DNA of 52,739 bases from Phenylobacterium sp. (GCF_030646615.1 NZ_JAUSLG010000070.1:1-52739); one strand, 5' to 3'; counted from the first letter of the stretch, positions 16,940 through 26,091 are shown. A program made the numbers and translations. The notes: generated by a model from the letters alone, not told the origin.

Positions 16940-18490
16940 ATGACCTCTAAGAAGACCGGATATCTTCTCGGCGCCGTGGCCGGCGTCGCCGTGGCCGCCG
17001 GCGCCCTGGCCGCCACCGACATGCGCCTGCCGATGGCCGAGCGGTCATCGCCGAACATGCCGCTCATCCGCACCTCGACGGCCCCGGTCTTCGCCCCGCC
17101 TCCGGGCGCGCCCCTGTCCTTCGCCGATATCTTCGAACAGGTCTCGCCGGCGGTGGTGTCGGTGAACGTCACCTCGCGGGCCAGCACCAGCGCCCTGCGC
17201 CAGATCCCGGGCTTTGAGGGCCTGCCCTTCGGCATCATCCCCCGCGGGCCTGGCGGCTCTGGCGAAGGCGAAGGCGAGGAGGAGCCGCAAGGCCCGACTC
17301 GCATCTCGGCCGGCTCTGGCTTCTTCATCTCGGCCGACGGCTACATCGTCACCAACAACCACGTCGTGGAGAACGCCCAGGAGATCAAGGTCGTCCTGAG
17401 GGATGAGCGCGAACTGGTCGCCGAGATCGTCGGTCGCGACGAAGCCACCGACCTGGCGGTGCTCAAGGTCAAGGGCGCCAACTTCCCCTATGTGAGTTTC
17501 GAGAACGACGCCGAGCCGCGGGTCGGCGACTGGGTCATCGCCGTGGGCAATCCCTTCGGCCTCACCGCCACGGCCACCTCGGGCATCGTCTCGGCCTATG
17601 GCCGTGACATCGGCGAGACCTTTGTCGACTTCATCCAGATCGACGCGCCGATCAACCAGGGCAATTCCGGCGGCCCGACCTTCGACATCTATGGTCGGGT
17701 GATCGGGGTGAACACCGCCATCTTCTCGCCGTCCGGCGGTTCGGTGGGCATCGGCTTCGCCATTCCGGCGGCGACGGCCGACACCATCACCAAGCAGCTG
17801 ATCGCCAGGGGCAGCGTGACCCGCGGCTATATCGGCGCGACCATCCAGAACTACACTCGCGAGATGGCCGTGGCCCAGGGCCTGGGCGACCAGCGGGGGG
17901 CCATCGTCTCTGACACCGTGCCTGGCGGGCCGTCGGCGCGCGCAGGGCTTCAGGCGGGCGACGTGGTCATTTCGGTCAACGGCGTGGCGGTGACGACCTC
18001 GTCGGAACTGACTCGCGAAGTGGCCAAGGCGACGGCCGGCGACACCCTGCGGCTGGAGATCATCCGGGGCGGCGACCGCCGCACCATCCAGGTGCGCTCG
18101 GGCGTGCGTCCCAATGAGAGCGAACTGGCGGCCAATGACAACAGTGGCGGCGCGCCCGGCCCCCGCGGCCAGAGCCCCGCTCAGCCGACCTATCCCGAAG
18201 TGCTGGGCATGAGCCTGGCCCCCATCGACGAGGCGACGCGCCGGACCTTCAGCATTCCGACCGGTGTCCGCGGCGTGGTGGTGGCGGCCCTGACGCCGAA
18301 TTCCGACGCCGCCCGCAAGGGTCTGCGCCGGGGGGACGTGATCGTGCGAGCCAACAACCGCGCAGTGACTGCGGCGGGCGATCTGTCCGCCGAGGTTGAG
18401 GCCGCACGGACCGCTGGACGTCCCAGCGTGCTGATCGGGGTCAGCCGCGACGGTCGCACCCTCTTCCTTCCCTTGGATATCGGGAGCTAG
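16940..18490 (+). CDS. Do-family (HtrA/DegP) periplasmic serine protease
   Basis: A 516-residue envelope quality-control protease. An N-terminal hydrophobic segment (about 8-26) serves as signal peptide or anchor. The trypsin-like domain has the catalytic triad H141 (VTNNHVVEN), D171 (EATDLAVLK) and S243 (NQGNSGGPT), all intact. A regulatory loop rich in Gly/Glu sits at about 100-120 (PGGSGEGEGEEEPQGP). Two PDZ domains follow (about 290-375 and 400-510; AGLQAGDVVISVNGV and KGLRRGDVIVRANNR). It lies 29 bases before an OmpR-type regulator and its kinase, so it may be part of, or a target of, that envelope-stress system. MucD/DegP naming is possible, but the paralogue is not resolved. Confidence 0.95.
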   Translation: MTSKKTGYLLGAVAGVAVAAGALAATDMRLPMAERSSPNMPLIRTSTAPVFAPPPGAPLSFADIFEQVSPAVVSVNVTSRASTSALRQIPGFEGLPFGIIPRGPGGSGEGEGEEEPQGPTRISAGSGFFISADGYIVTNNHVVENAQEIKVVLRDERELVAEIVGRDEATDLAVLKVKGANFPYVSFENDAEPRVGDWVIAVGNPFGLTATATSGIVSAYGRDIGETFVDFIQIDAPINQGNSGGPTFDIYGRVIGVNTAIFSPSGGSVGIGFAIPAATADTITKQLIARGSVTRGYIGATIQNYTREMAVAQGLGDQRGAIVSDTVPGGPSARAGLQAGDVVISVNGVAVTTSSELTREVAKATAGDTLRLEIIRGGDRRTIQVRSGVRPNESELAANDNSGGAPGPRGQSPAQPTYPEVLGMSLAPIDEATRRTFSIPTGVRGVVVAALTPNSDAARKGLRRGDVIVRANNRAVTAAGDLSAEVEAARTAGRPSVLIGVSRDGRTLFLPLDIGS

Positions 18491-18519
18491 ATTCCCGAAT
18501 CGTTCAGGGGGGCAGGGCC

Positions 18520-19191
18520 ATGCGGATACTGATTGTCGAGGATGACCTGGAGGCCGCCGCCGTCATGGCGCGCGGCCTGACCGAAAGTGGTCACGCCTGC
18601 GTCTCGGCGCCCGACGGCGTCGAGGGCCTCGACCAGGCCCGGGCCGGTGAGTTCGACGTGATGATCGTCGATCGCATGATGCCCCGGATGGACGGGGTCA
18701 CCCTCGTGGAAACCCTGCGGCGGGAAGGCGACCAGACGCCGGTCCTGTTCCTGTCGGCTCTGGGCGAGATCAACGACCGGGTCGACGGCCTGAAGGCCGG
18801 CGGCGACGACTATCTGGTCAAGCCCTACGCCTTCGCCGAACTGATCGCCCGGGTCGAGGCCCTGGCGCGGCGGCGCGAGACCGGGTCGGTCCAGACCCTG
18901 CTGCGGGTCGGCGATCTCGAGATGGACCTGATCGGCCGGACTGTGCATCGACAGGGCCAGGAGATCGATCTCCAGCCCCGGGAGTTCCAGCTTCTGGAAT
19001 TCATGATGCGCCATGCGGGCCAAGCGGTGACCCGGACCATGCTGCTGGAAAAGGTCTGGGAGTATCACTTCGACCCGCAGACCAATGTGATCGACGTGCA
19101 CATCTCCCGCCTCCGGTCGAAGATCGACAAGGGCTTTGACCGGCCCATGCTGCAGACGGTGCGCGGGGCGGGCTACCGGCTCGACGCTTAA
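18520..19191 (+). CDS. OmpR-family response regulator (HtrA-linked)
   Basis: A 223-residue transcriptional regulator. The receiver has E7/D8/D9 (LIVEDDLEA), phospho-acceptor D51 (MIVDRMMPR) and K101 (DDYLVKPYAF). The C-terminal winged helix (about 128-222) has the conserved YHFDPQTNVIDVHISRLRSK and ends TVRGAGYRLDA. The Shine-Dalgarno AGGGGGGC precedes the ATG. It lies between the HtrA-type protease gene and its cognate kinase gene (14 bases downstream), consistent with one operon. It is closer to the CzcR/QseB-like group than to the regulator at 8429. Confidence 0.95.
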   Translation: MRILIVEDDLEAAAVMARGLTESGHACVSAPDGVEGLDQARAGEFDVMIVDRMMPRMDGVTLVETLRREGDQTPVLFLSALGEINDRVDGLKAGGDDYLVKPYAFAELIARVEALARRRETGSVQTLLRVGDLEMDLIGRTVHRQGQEIDLQPREFQLLEFMMRHAGQAVTRTMLLEKVWEYHFDPQTNVIDVHISRLRSKIDKGFDRPMLQTVRGAGYRLDA

Positions 19192-19205
19192 GGGGCGGCT
19201 ACGCC

Positions 19206-20609
19206 ATGCGCCTGCCGCGCATCTTCCGCACCACGCCCTTCCGGCTGACGCTGTTGTTCCTGGCCCTGTTCGCGGCCTCGGCCAGCGCCTTCCTGGCCTA
19301 TATCTATGTGGCGACGGCGGGCGAGGCGACGCGGCGGGTCGACCAGCTGATCACCCGTGAGATGCGCACCCTGCAGAGCGCCTATGGCCGGGCCGGAACC
19401 GACGCCCTCAACCAGGCGCTGATCGAGCGGGCGGCCAGCGAGCGGCCCTATCTCTACCTGCTGATGCGTCCCGACGGGACGAGCATCTCCGGCTCCATCG
19501 AGGAGTCGCCCCTCGAAGACTTCAACGGCAATCCCACCTGGACCAGTTTTCGGGTCACGGAATTCGACGTCCAGGGCCGCGAGGTCAACCGTCCCGCCCG
19601 CGGCCTGCAGGAGCGGCTGGCGGGGGGAGAAATCCTGTTCGTCGGGGCCGACGTGGCCGAGGACGAGGCCTATGTGGTCAAGATCGTCCGGGCCCTGTGG
19701 GGGGCCGGGGCCCTGGTCATCGTCCTGGGCCTGGCCGGCGGCGTGGTGGTCAGCCGTAATGTCAGCCGCTCCATGATCGGCCTCAACACCGTGGTGGACG
19801 CCGTGCGCAACGGCGATCTCAGCGCCCGGGCGCCGGTGCGCGGAACCCGCGACGAACTCGACGAGCTGGCCGTCGGCCTCAACGAGATGCTGGACCGCCT
19901 GGAGCGCTCCATGGCCGGCCACAAGCACGCCGGCGACGCCATCGCCCATGACCTCCGCTCGCCGCTGACCCGGCTTCGCGCCCGGCTGGAGGCGGCCTAT
20001 CTCGATCTGGAAGCCGGCCGCGGTGACCCTGAGGCCGCCTTCGCCCAGGCGATCGAGGACACCGACGGGGTCCTGAAGACCTTCGGCGCGGTCCTGGCCA
20101 TCGCCCGCCTGCAGGCGGCCGGCACGGCGCCCGATCCGGTCCTGTTCGATCCCGCCGATCTGGCCGCCGATATCTGCGAACTCTACGAGCCGCTCTGCGA
20201 GGACCACGGGCTGGACTTCAAGGCCGAGCGGGTGCGGGGGCTCTCCATCCGCGCCAACCGGGAATTCATGGCCCAGGCCCTGGCCAACCTGATGGACAAC
20301 GCCATCAAGTACACGCCGCCAGGGGGCGCGATCATGCTGCGGGTCCGCCGCCGCTCTTCCGGCGAGGTGGAGTTCTCGGTGACCGACACGGGGCCGGGCG
20401 TGCCCGAAGAGGACCGCGGCCGGGTGGTCGAGCGTTTCGTGCGCCTGGAGAACAGCCGCAACCAGCCTGGCGCGGGCCTCGGCCTGTCCCTGGTGGTCGC
20501 CGTCGCCGAGGCCCATGGCGGGCGGGTGGAGCTGTCGGAGGGGCCGGGCCGGGTCGGCGAGATCGGCCCGGGTCTGCGCGTCGCCGTGATCCTGCCGCAC
20601 GCGGCTTGA
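19206..20609 (+). CDS. HAMP-domain sensor histidine kinase (HtrA-linked)
   Basis: A 467-residue inner-membrane kinase. Membrane helix 1 is about 13-35 and helix 2 about 163-184 (LWGAGALVIVLGLAGGVVVS), with a periplasmic domain of about 125 residues between them. HAMP spans about 184-238. The phospho-histidine is H248 in AIAHDLRSPLTRL. The catalytic domain has an N-box (LANLMDNAIKYTPPGG), DTGPGVPE and GAGLGLSLVVAV. It is paired with the regulator 14 bases upstream and follows the protease. glnE starts 57 bases after its stop. The signal is unknown; misfolded envelope protein or metal are the usual candidates for this layout. Confidence 0.94.
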   Translation: MRLPRIFRTTPFRLTLLFLALFAASASAFLAYIYVATAGEATRRVDQLITREMRTLQSAYGRAGTDALNQALIERAASERPYLYLLMRPDGTSISGSIEESPLEDFNGNPTWTSFRVTEFDVQGREVNRPARGLQERLAGGEILFVGADVAEDEAYVVKIVRALWGAGALVIVLGLAGGVVVSRNVSRSMIGLNTVVDAVRNGDLSARAPVRGTRDELDELAVGLNEMLDRLERSMAGHKHAGDAIAHDLRSPLTRLRARLEAAYLDLEAGRGDPEAAFAQAIEDTDGVLKTFGAVLAIARLQAAGTAPDPVLFDPADLAADICELYEPLCEDHGLDFKAERVRGLSIRANREFMAQALANLMDNAIKYTPPGGAIMLRVRRRSSGEVEFSVTDTGPGVPEEDRGRVVERFVRLENSRNQPGAGLGLSLVVAVAEAHGGRVELSEGPGRVGEIGPGLRVAVILPHAA

Positions 20610-20666
20610 GACGGCCTGGAGCGGGGGCGTTTGCCAGAAGCCGGTCGGCCCGGCCACACTGACCCC

Positions 20667-23564
20667 ATGACCCCGCTCGCTGACTCGCTTCGCCCCTGCG
20701 GCCCGGTGGCCGATCCCAAGGCCGCCGAGCGCACCTACGAAATGCTGTCCCAGGCCGCGGCCAAGGGGGACTGTATGGCGCGTCTCGACGCCGCCTGGCC
20801 CGCCCTAGCCCCTGTCTTCGGCGCCTCGCCCTATCTGTCAGGCCTCGCGCGTCGGCGGCCGGCGATGCTGGGTGAGCTGCTGGCGGTCGATCCCGACGAA
20901 CGCTTCGCTGATCTCCTGACGCGCACGGCGGCGGCGGGAGCCCTGGACAGCGCCGAGGCCGGCGCAGAGCTGCGCCGCTTGAAGGCCGAGACCCATCTGC
21001 TGACGGCGCTCGCCGACCTTGGCGGGGTCTGGAACCTGGACGCGGTCACCGGCGCCCTGACCCGTTTCGCCGACGCCGCCTTGGGCGCAGCGCTGCAAGC
21101 GGTCGCCCAGGCCGAGGTGGCCGCCGGCCGGCTGCGGGCGGTGGGGACGGGGCCTGCCGGCCCCGTGCCGGGCTGGTTCTGCCTGGCCATGGGCAAGCAG
21201 GGGGCGTTCGAGCTCAACTATTCCAGCGATATCGACATCTCGGTCTTCTACGATCCCGAGGCCCTGCCTGTGGCCGAAGGGGTGGAGCCGCGGGCCTTCG
21301 CCGTCCGCCTGACCCAAGGTCTGGCCGCCCTGATGCAGGACCGCACCGACGAGGGCTATGTCTTTCGGGTGGACCTGCGCCTGCGGCCCGACCCGTCGTC
21401 GACGCCGCCAGCCGTGACCCTTGCGGCGGCCTTCGAATATTATGAGACCGTCGGCCAGAACTGGGAGCGGGCGGCCTTCATCAAGGCCCGGCCCTGCGCC
21501 GGCGACGTGCCCCGGGCGGCAGCCTTCCTGGAGGAGCTATCGCCCTTCATATGGCGGAAGAACCTCGACTTCGCCGCCATCGCCGACATCCACTCCATCA
21601 AGCGCCAGATCCACGTCCACAAGGTGGATGACCGGCTGACGGCCAAGGGCGCCGACCTCAAGCTCGGCCGCGGCGGCATCCGCGAGATCGAATTCTACGT
21701 CCAGACCCAGCAACTGATCCTCGGCGGCCGCCATCCCGAGCTCCGGGGGCGGCGCACCCTGGACACCCTGGCCGCCCTCACCGAGGCCGGCCATGTGGAG
21801 CCTGCCACGGCCGCCGAGTTGAACGCCGCCTATGATGTCCTGCGCGCCGTCGAGCATCGCGTCCAGATGATCGCCGACGAGCAGACCCACCGCCTGCCCG
21901 AGGCCGATGGCGAGCGGGCGCGGGTGGCGGCCCTGTTCGGCCACGACAAGGTCAAAGCCTTCGACGCCGCCATCACCGAGGTGCTGAAGACCGTCAACCG
22001 CCGCTATGGCGAGCTCTTCCCCGACGAGGAGCCCCTGTCCTCAAGCTTCGGCAGCCTGATCTTCACCGGCGTCGATGACGACCCCGCCACCCTGAAGACC
22101 CTGGCGCGCATGGGCTTCGACAATCCGCAGCAGGTGTCCCAGACCATTCGCGCCTGGCACCATGGACGGATTCCCGCCACCCGCACCGAGCGGGGCCGGG
22201 AGCTGTTCACCCGCCTGGCGCCGCGCCTGCTGGAGGCGGCCAACGCCACCGGCGCCCCCAACGCGGCCTTCAACCGGTTCAGCGACTTCTTCGCCAGCCT
22301 GTCGTCGGGGGTGCAGATCCAGTCCCTGTTCCTGGCCAATCCGAAGCTGTTCGAGCTGCTGGTCCAGGTCCTGGCCTTTGCGCCCAAGCTGGCGGCGACG
22401 CTGGCCCGTAGGCCCGCCGCCATCGACGCCCTGATCGACGGGGACTTCTTCGCCGAGATCGATCCGGCCGAGGACGAGACCGTGATGGCCATGGCGCTCT
22501 CCCGAGCCGAGGGGTTCGAAGAGGTGATGGACGCCGTGCGCCGCATCCACCGCGAGCAGGCCTTCCGCCTGGGGGTCCAGGTGATGAGCGGCGTGGCCAG
22601 CGCCGAGCAGGTGGGCCGGGGCTTCGCCGACCTCGCCTATCTCTGCATCCGCACCCTGGCGCCGGCCGCCCTGGCTGAGGCCGAGCGGATCGGCGGCGCC
22701 TTTCCGGGCCAGGTGGCCGTGGTGGCGCTCGGCAAGTGCGGCTCGCGGGAGATGACGGCCTCGTCGGATCTCGACCTGATGACTCTCTACCGGGCCGACG
22801 ATCCCCGCGCCATGTCGAGCCTGAAGAACTGGGGCGCCGAAACCTTCTATGGCCGCTTCACCCAGCGGCTGATCGCGGCCCTGTCCCTGCCCACAGCCGA
22901 GGGCGGCCTCTATGAGGTGGACATGCAGCTGCGGCCCTCGGGCACGCAGGGGCCCGTGGCGGTCAGCCAGTCGGCCTTTGAGGCCTATTACGCGGGCGAG
23001 GCCGAAACCTGGGAGTTCCTGGCGCTCACCCGGGCCCGCGTGGTCTGGGCCAGCACGCCGGCCTTCGCCGAGACCGCCGAGGGCCTGATCGAGGCGGCCC
23101 TGCGGCGGCCGAGGGACCGCGCCCGCCTGGCCAAGGATGTGTGGTCCATGCGCGCCCTGATGGAGGCCGAACGCCCGGCCAAGGACTTCTGGGACATGAA
23201 GCTCTCCCGCGGCGGCCTGGTGGACGTGGAGTTCGCCGCCCAGTTCCTGCAACTGGCCCATGCGGCGGACGGCGGCCCCCTTCGCCAGCATACGGCGCGC
23301 GCCCTCGAGGCTTTCCGGGACGCGGGCCTGGAGGCCGCGGGGCCTCTGCAGCAGCTCGAGGACGCCTGGCGCCTGCAGCAGAATCTCAGCCAGCTGATCA
23401 AGCTCGCCCTGGAGGATGACGCCGACCCCGCCCTGGAGCCCACGGCCTTCCGCCGCCTGCTGGCCCGGGCGGCCGGGGAGGAGGACTTCAAGAAGGTGCG
23501 GCCGCGCCTGGAGGCGGCGCGAAAGGCGGCCCGGGCGGCCTTTGAGAAACTGGCGCCGCGATGA
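20667..23564 (+). CDS. glnE: Bifunctional glutamine synthetase adenylyltransferase/adenylyl-removing enzyme
   Basis: GlnE controls glutamine synthetase by adding or removing AMP on a tyrosine, in response to PII and glutamine. At 965 residues it has the full two-domain form. The N-terminal (adenylyl-removing) nucleotidyltransferase domain has AMGKQGAFELNYSSDIDI at about 172-190. The C-terminal (adenylylating) domain has ALGKCGSREMTASSDLDL at about 686-704. Each is followed by a GlnE-type helical domain (LGRGGIREIEFYVQTQQL; LSRGGLVDVEFAAQFLQ). Both catalytic GSDxD-like motifs are present. ATG at 20667 is preferred to a TTG 36 bases upstream. It is on the same strand as the kinase gene before it, but no functional link is known. 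Confidence 0.97.
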   Translation: MTPLADSLRPCGPVADPKAAERTYEMLSQAAAKGDCMARLDAAWPALAPVFGASPYLSGLARRRPAMLGELLAVDPDERFADLLTRTAAAGALDSAEAGAELRRLKAETHLLTALADLGGVWNLDAVTGALTRFADAALGAALQAVAQAEVAAGRLRAVGTGPAGPVPGWFCLAMGKQGAFELNYSSDIDISVFYDPEALPVAEGVEPRAFAVRLTQGLAALMQDRTDEGYVFRVDLRLRPDPSSTPPAVTLAAAFEYYETVGQNWERAAFIKARPCAGDVPRAAAFLEELSPFIWRKNLDFAAIADIHSIKRQIHVHKVDDRLTAKGADLKLGRGGIREIEFYVQTQQLILGGRHPELRGRRTLDTLAALTEAGHVEPATAAELNAAYDVLRAVEHRVQMIADEQTHRLPEADGERARVAALFGHDKVKAFDAAITEVLKTVNRRYGELFPDEEPLSSSFGSLIFTGVDDDPATLKTLARMGFDNPQQVSQTIRAWHHGRIPATRTERGRELFTRLAPRLLEAANATGAPNAAFNRFSDFFASLSSGVQIQSLFLANPKLFELLVQVLAFAPKLAATLARRPAAIDALIDGDFFAEIDPAEDETVMAMALSRAEGFEEVMDAVRRIHREQAFRLGVQVMSGVASAEQVGRGFADLAYLCIRTLAPAALAEAERIGGAFPGQVAVVALGKCGSREMTASSDLDLMTLYRADDPRAMSSLKNWGAETFYGRFTQRLIAALSLPTAEGGLYEVDMQLRPSGTQGPVAVSQSAFEAYYAGEAETWEFLALTRARVVWASTPAFAETAEGLIEAALRRPRDRARLAKDVWSMRALMEAERPAKDFWDMKLSRGGLVDVEFAAQFLQLAHAADGGPLRQHTARALEAFRDAGLEAAGPLQQLEDAWRLQQNLSQLIKLALEDDADPALEPTAFRRLLARAAGEEDFKKVRPRLEAARKAARAAFEKLAPR

Positions 23565-23698
23565 GCGACGGAAACCGGCGCCTGGCGCCGTTAAACCCCT
23601 CGAACACCCTGCGAGAGGACTTCGCCCATGGCCTGCACATCCGATGGACGACCGTGACCTCCGCGTCATTTCCCGCCTCGGCGCGGGCGAGGTGAGGA

Positions 23699-24244
23699 TT
23701 GGCCGCAGCGCCCGATCCGGACGAGGAACTGCTGTCCCGCGTGGCCCGGGGGGACCCGGCCGCCGTGCGCGCGCTGATGGCGCGCAAGCTCTCGCGGATC
23801 AACGGCCTTGCGGTGCGGATGCTGGGGGACGCGACCGAGGCCGAGGATGTGACTCAGGAGGTCTTCGTGCGCGCCTGGCGTCAGGCCGAGCATTGGAAGC
23901 CCGGCGTGGCGAAGTTCGACACCTGGCTGCACCGGGTGGCGCTCAACCTCTGCTACGATCGGCTGCGGCGACGGCGGGAGATCCCCACCGAGGCGCCGCC
24001 CGAACAGATCGACGAGGGGCCGGCGCCCGATCGCAATCTGGAGGCCGCCGATGTGGGCGGCCGGGTGGCCGCAGCCATGGCCAGGCTGCCCGACCGGCAG
24101 CGGGAGGCCATCGTGCTCTGCCACTATCAGGAGCTGGGCAATATCGAGGCCGCCGCCCTGATGGGCGTCAGCGTCGAGGCGCTGGAAAGTCTGCTGTCCC
24201 GAGGCCGTCGCGCCCTGCGCGCAGGCCTGGCGGACATGCGTTGA
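23699..24244 (+). CDS. ECF-type RNA polymerase sigma factor
   Basis: A 181-residue group 4 sigma factor. Region 2 is about residues 9-85, with GDATEAEDVTQEVFVRAWRQ contacting the polymerase and the -10 element. Region 4 (about 122-175) has ARLPDRQREAIVLCHYQELG and a helix-turn-helix IEAAALMGVSVEALESLLS that reads the -35 element. Regions 1 and 3 are missing, as expected for ECF factors. The start is a TTG at 23699 with GAGGTGAGG just upstream; an in-frame stop closes the frame right before it. The two genes that follow (a one-helix membrane protein and a periplasmic Metal_resist protein) suggest a CnrH-like metal-responsive unit. Confidence 0.92.
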   Translation: MAAAPDPDEELLSRVARGDPAAVRALMARKLSRINGLAVRMLGDATEAEDVTQEVFVRAWRQAEHWKPGVAKFDTWLHRVALNLCYDRLRRRREIPTEAPPEQIDEGPAPDRNLEAADVGGRVAAAMARLPDRQREAIVLCHYQELGNIEAAALMGVSVEALESLLSRGRRALRAGLADMR

Positions 24245-24272
24245 GGGGGCGAGAATGAAGGAGGGACCCGTC

Positions 24273-24698
24273 ATGAACCTGGAAAGGTTCGCCGCGCTCG
24301 CCGAGGCCTATGGCGGCGATGTCGCCCGTTGGCCCCTGGCCGAGCGGGAGGCCGCCACCCTGCTGATGGCGGCCAGACCCGAGGCCACGGCGCCCGTGCT
24401 GTCCGCCCAGAGCGATCTCGACTGGGCGCTGGACGCCTGGCGCGCCCCAGCGGCGAGTTCGGCCCTGCAGGCCGCCATCCTGGCGAGCGCGCCTGTGACG
24501 CGTCGCGCCCCGGCCTGGCGGAGCTGGATATGGGGCACGGGTCTGGGCGCTGGCCTCATGGCCGCGGGCGCTGCGGGCGTCATGGCCGGCGTCGTCGCGT
24601 CGTCCGCCATCGCGCCGACCTCGGTGGAATTCGATGTGATCACCGCAGCTGTCAGCGCGTCTGACACCCTCGACGCCGAAGTGGTGGGTGACGTCTGA
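24273..24698 (+). CDS. One-helix membrane protein, possible anti-sigma factor
   Basis: A 141-residue protein with a cytosolic N-terminus of about 85 residues (MNLERFAALAEAYGGDVARW opens it), one membrane helix at about 86-110 (GLGAGLMAAGAAGVMAGVVA) and a 30-residue periplasmic tail. It lacks the His-x3-Cys-x2-Cys zinc motif of ZAS anti-sigma factors. By position (directly after an ECF sigma gene) and topology it is a candidate anti-sigma factor like CnrY, but that is inference. ATG at 24273 is chosen for its ideal AAGGAGGG eight bases upstream; ATG at 24255 is the alternative. Its stop overlaps the next ATG (TGATG). Confidence 0.75.
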   Translation: MNLERFAALAEAYGGDVARWPLAEREAATLLMAARPEATAPVLSAQSDLDWALDAWRAPAASSALQAAILASAPVTRRAPAWRSWIWGTGLGAGLMAAGAAGVMAGVVASSAIAPTSVEFDVITAAVSASDTLDAEVVGDV

Positions 24699-25225
24699 TG
24701 TCGCAACGCCATCTGACCATCGCCCTGTTCGTCTCCCTGGCGGTGAACCTGTTCGCCATCGGCGCCGTGGTGGGCGGCCTGGTGATCGGGACCCGCATGG
24801 CGCAGGGGCGTGAAAGCGCCATGCGTCCGGGACCGCCCGCCTTCTTCCAGGCCGCGGCGGCGCTGTCGCCGGAGCGGCAGGAGGCCTATCGCCAGACGAT
24901 CCGCGGCGAGGCCGGCCAGGTGCGCCGCAAGCTCATGCAGGCTGGCCAGACGCGCCGGGAGGCCTGGAGCGGTCTGGGGGAGGAGCCCTTCGACCCCGCG
25001 GCCGTGCGCCGGGACCTGGCCCGCGCCCAGGCCATCGAGGCCGAGGCCCGCAGCGCGGTCGAAGGTCGCGTGGTGGATTTCGCCGGCGAACTGAGCCTTC
25101 AGGAACGCCAGGCCTTCGCCGAAGCCCTGGCCCGTCCGCCGTCCCGCGACCGACGCCGGGGCCATGACGGCCGCGGCGACGAGCGTCGACCTGGGCCGCC
25201 CGAAGAGGCGGATCCCGCGCTCTAG
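24698..25225 (+). CDS. Periplasmic Metal_resist (CnrX/ZraP-like) protein
   Basis: A 175-residue protein with an N-terminal membrane anchor (about 5-30, LTIALFVSLAVNLFAIGAVV). A helical periplasmic domain follows (ALSPERQEAYRQTIRGEAGQ, then DPAAVRRDLARAQAIEAEAR). The layout matches the Metal_resist / CnrX-ZraP family, periplasmic helical hairpins that bind metals or act as chaperones. The C-terminus is Arg/Asp/Gly-rich (RDRRRGHDGRGDERR) with a His that could bind metal. It is translationally coupled to the preceding membrane protein, so a sigma/anti-sigma/sensor unit is likely. The metal or stress sensed is unknown. Confidence 0.85.
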   Translation: MSQRHLTIALFVSLAVNLFAIGAVVGGLVIGTRMAQGRESAMRPGPPAFFQAAAALSPERQEAYRQTIRGEAGQVRRKLMQAGQTRREAWSGLGEEPFDPAAVRRDLARAQAIEAEARSAVEGRVVDFAGELSLQERQAFAEALARPPSRDRRRGHDGRGDERRPGPPEEADPAL

Positions 25226-25284
25226 TATCCAAGTTTGAGCGCGTTTCGACGTCGAGCCGGGACGCCAATCTTACGGATGGCAGC

Positions 25285-25986
25285 CTAGACGACCGCGCCG
25301 AAAAGGCTGCCGATCATGGCGGTGATGGCCATGGCCAGCGCGCCCCAGAATGTCACCCGCGCCGTCGGTTTCCATGGTTCGGCCCCGCCCGCCCGCGCGG
25401 CGATCGCGCCCAGGAGGGCGAGAAAGGCCAGGGAGGCGCCCGACACGATGGCAACCATCGCCCCGAGGGGAGTGATTGTGACCGCGGCGAGCGGGAGGGC
25501 TGCGCCGACGGCGAAGGTCGCCGCCGAGGTGAGCGCTGCTTGAATGGGGCGGGCCGCACTGTGTTCCGAGAGGCCCAGTTCATCACGCGCATGGGCCGCC
25601 AGCGCGTCCCCGGCGTTCAGATGCGCTGCAACCTGGCGCGCCAGCTCAACGGGAAGCCCGCGCCCAATATAGATGTCTGTGAGTTCCGCCAATTCCTGTT
25701 CAGGCTGTGTCGCCAATTCGCGTCGCTCACGCGCCAGGTCAGCCGCTTCACTATCGGCCTGGGAGCTCACGGAAACATACTCCCCGGCCGCCATCGACAT
25801 CGCGCCGGCGACCAGCCCGGCCATCCCCGTAAGCAGTATATCTCCGCGAGCGGCGCCTGCTGCGGCTACGCCGACGATCAGGCTTGCCGTCGATACGATG
25901 CCGTCATTGGCGCCTAGCACCGCGGCTCGGAGCCAACTGGTGCGTGCAACGGCGTGGTTTTCGGCGTGAGTTTCCAGGCGTGCCAT
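25285..25986 (-). CDS. VIT1/CCC1-family membrane transporter
   Basis: A 233-residue inner-membrane protein of the VIT1/CCC1 family, which moves Fe2+ or Mn2+ out of the cytosol. The N-terminal helix pair carries the family motif RAAVLGANDGIVSTASLIVGV. The second helix reads MAGLVAGAMSMAAGEYVSVSSQ, where conserved Met/Gly/Glu residues line the path. A hydrophilic central region (ELAELTDIYIGRGLPVELAR) is followed by three more membrane segments. By eye its base composition is less GC-extreme than its neighbours. It is tail-to-tail with the Metal_resist gene, which hints at shared metal biology, but it is a separate transcription unit. Confidence 0.93.
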   Translation of the reverse strand: MARLETHAENHAVARTSWLRAAVLGANDGIVSTASLIVGVAAAGAARGDILLTGMAGLVAGAMSMAAGEYVSVSSQADSEAADLARERRELATQPEQELAELTDIYIGRGLPVELARQVAAHLNAGDALAAHARDELGLSEHSAARPIQAALTSAATFAVGAALPLAAVTITPLGAMVAIVSGASLAFLALLGAIAARAGGAEPWKPTARVTFWGALAMAITAMIGSLFGAVV

Positions 25987-26091
25987 CCGGTCTACAGAGT
26001 CCGCCTGTTTGGTCTGGGACGCTTTGACCTAAGACACATCATCCCAGAATTTCGGCTCGACGCGGCGTCCTGTGCGTAGCCCTCTCGACGG

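Noticed and set aside
23570..23595. GGAAAC and CGTTAA upstream of the ECF sigma gene as an EcfG-type promoter
   Set aside because: The spacing is about 13 bases, short of the required 16-17, and the -35 is GGAAA, not GGAAC.
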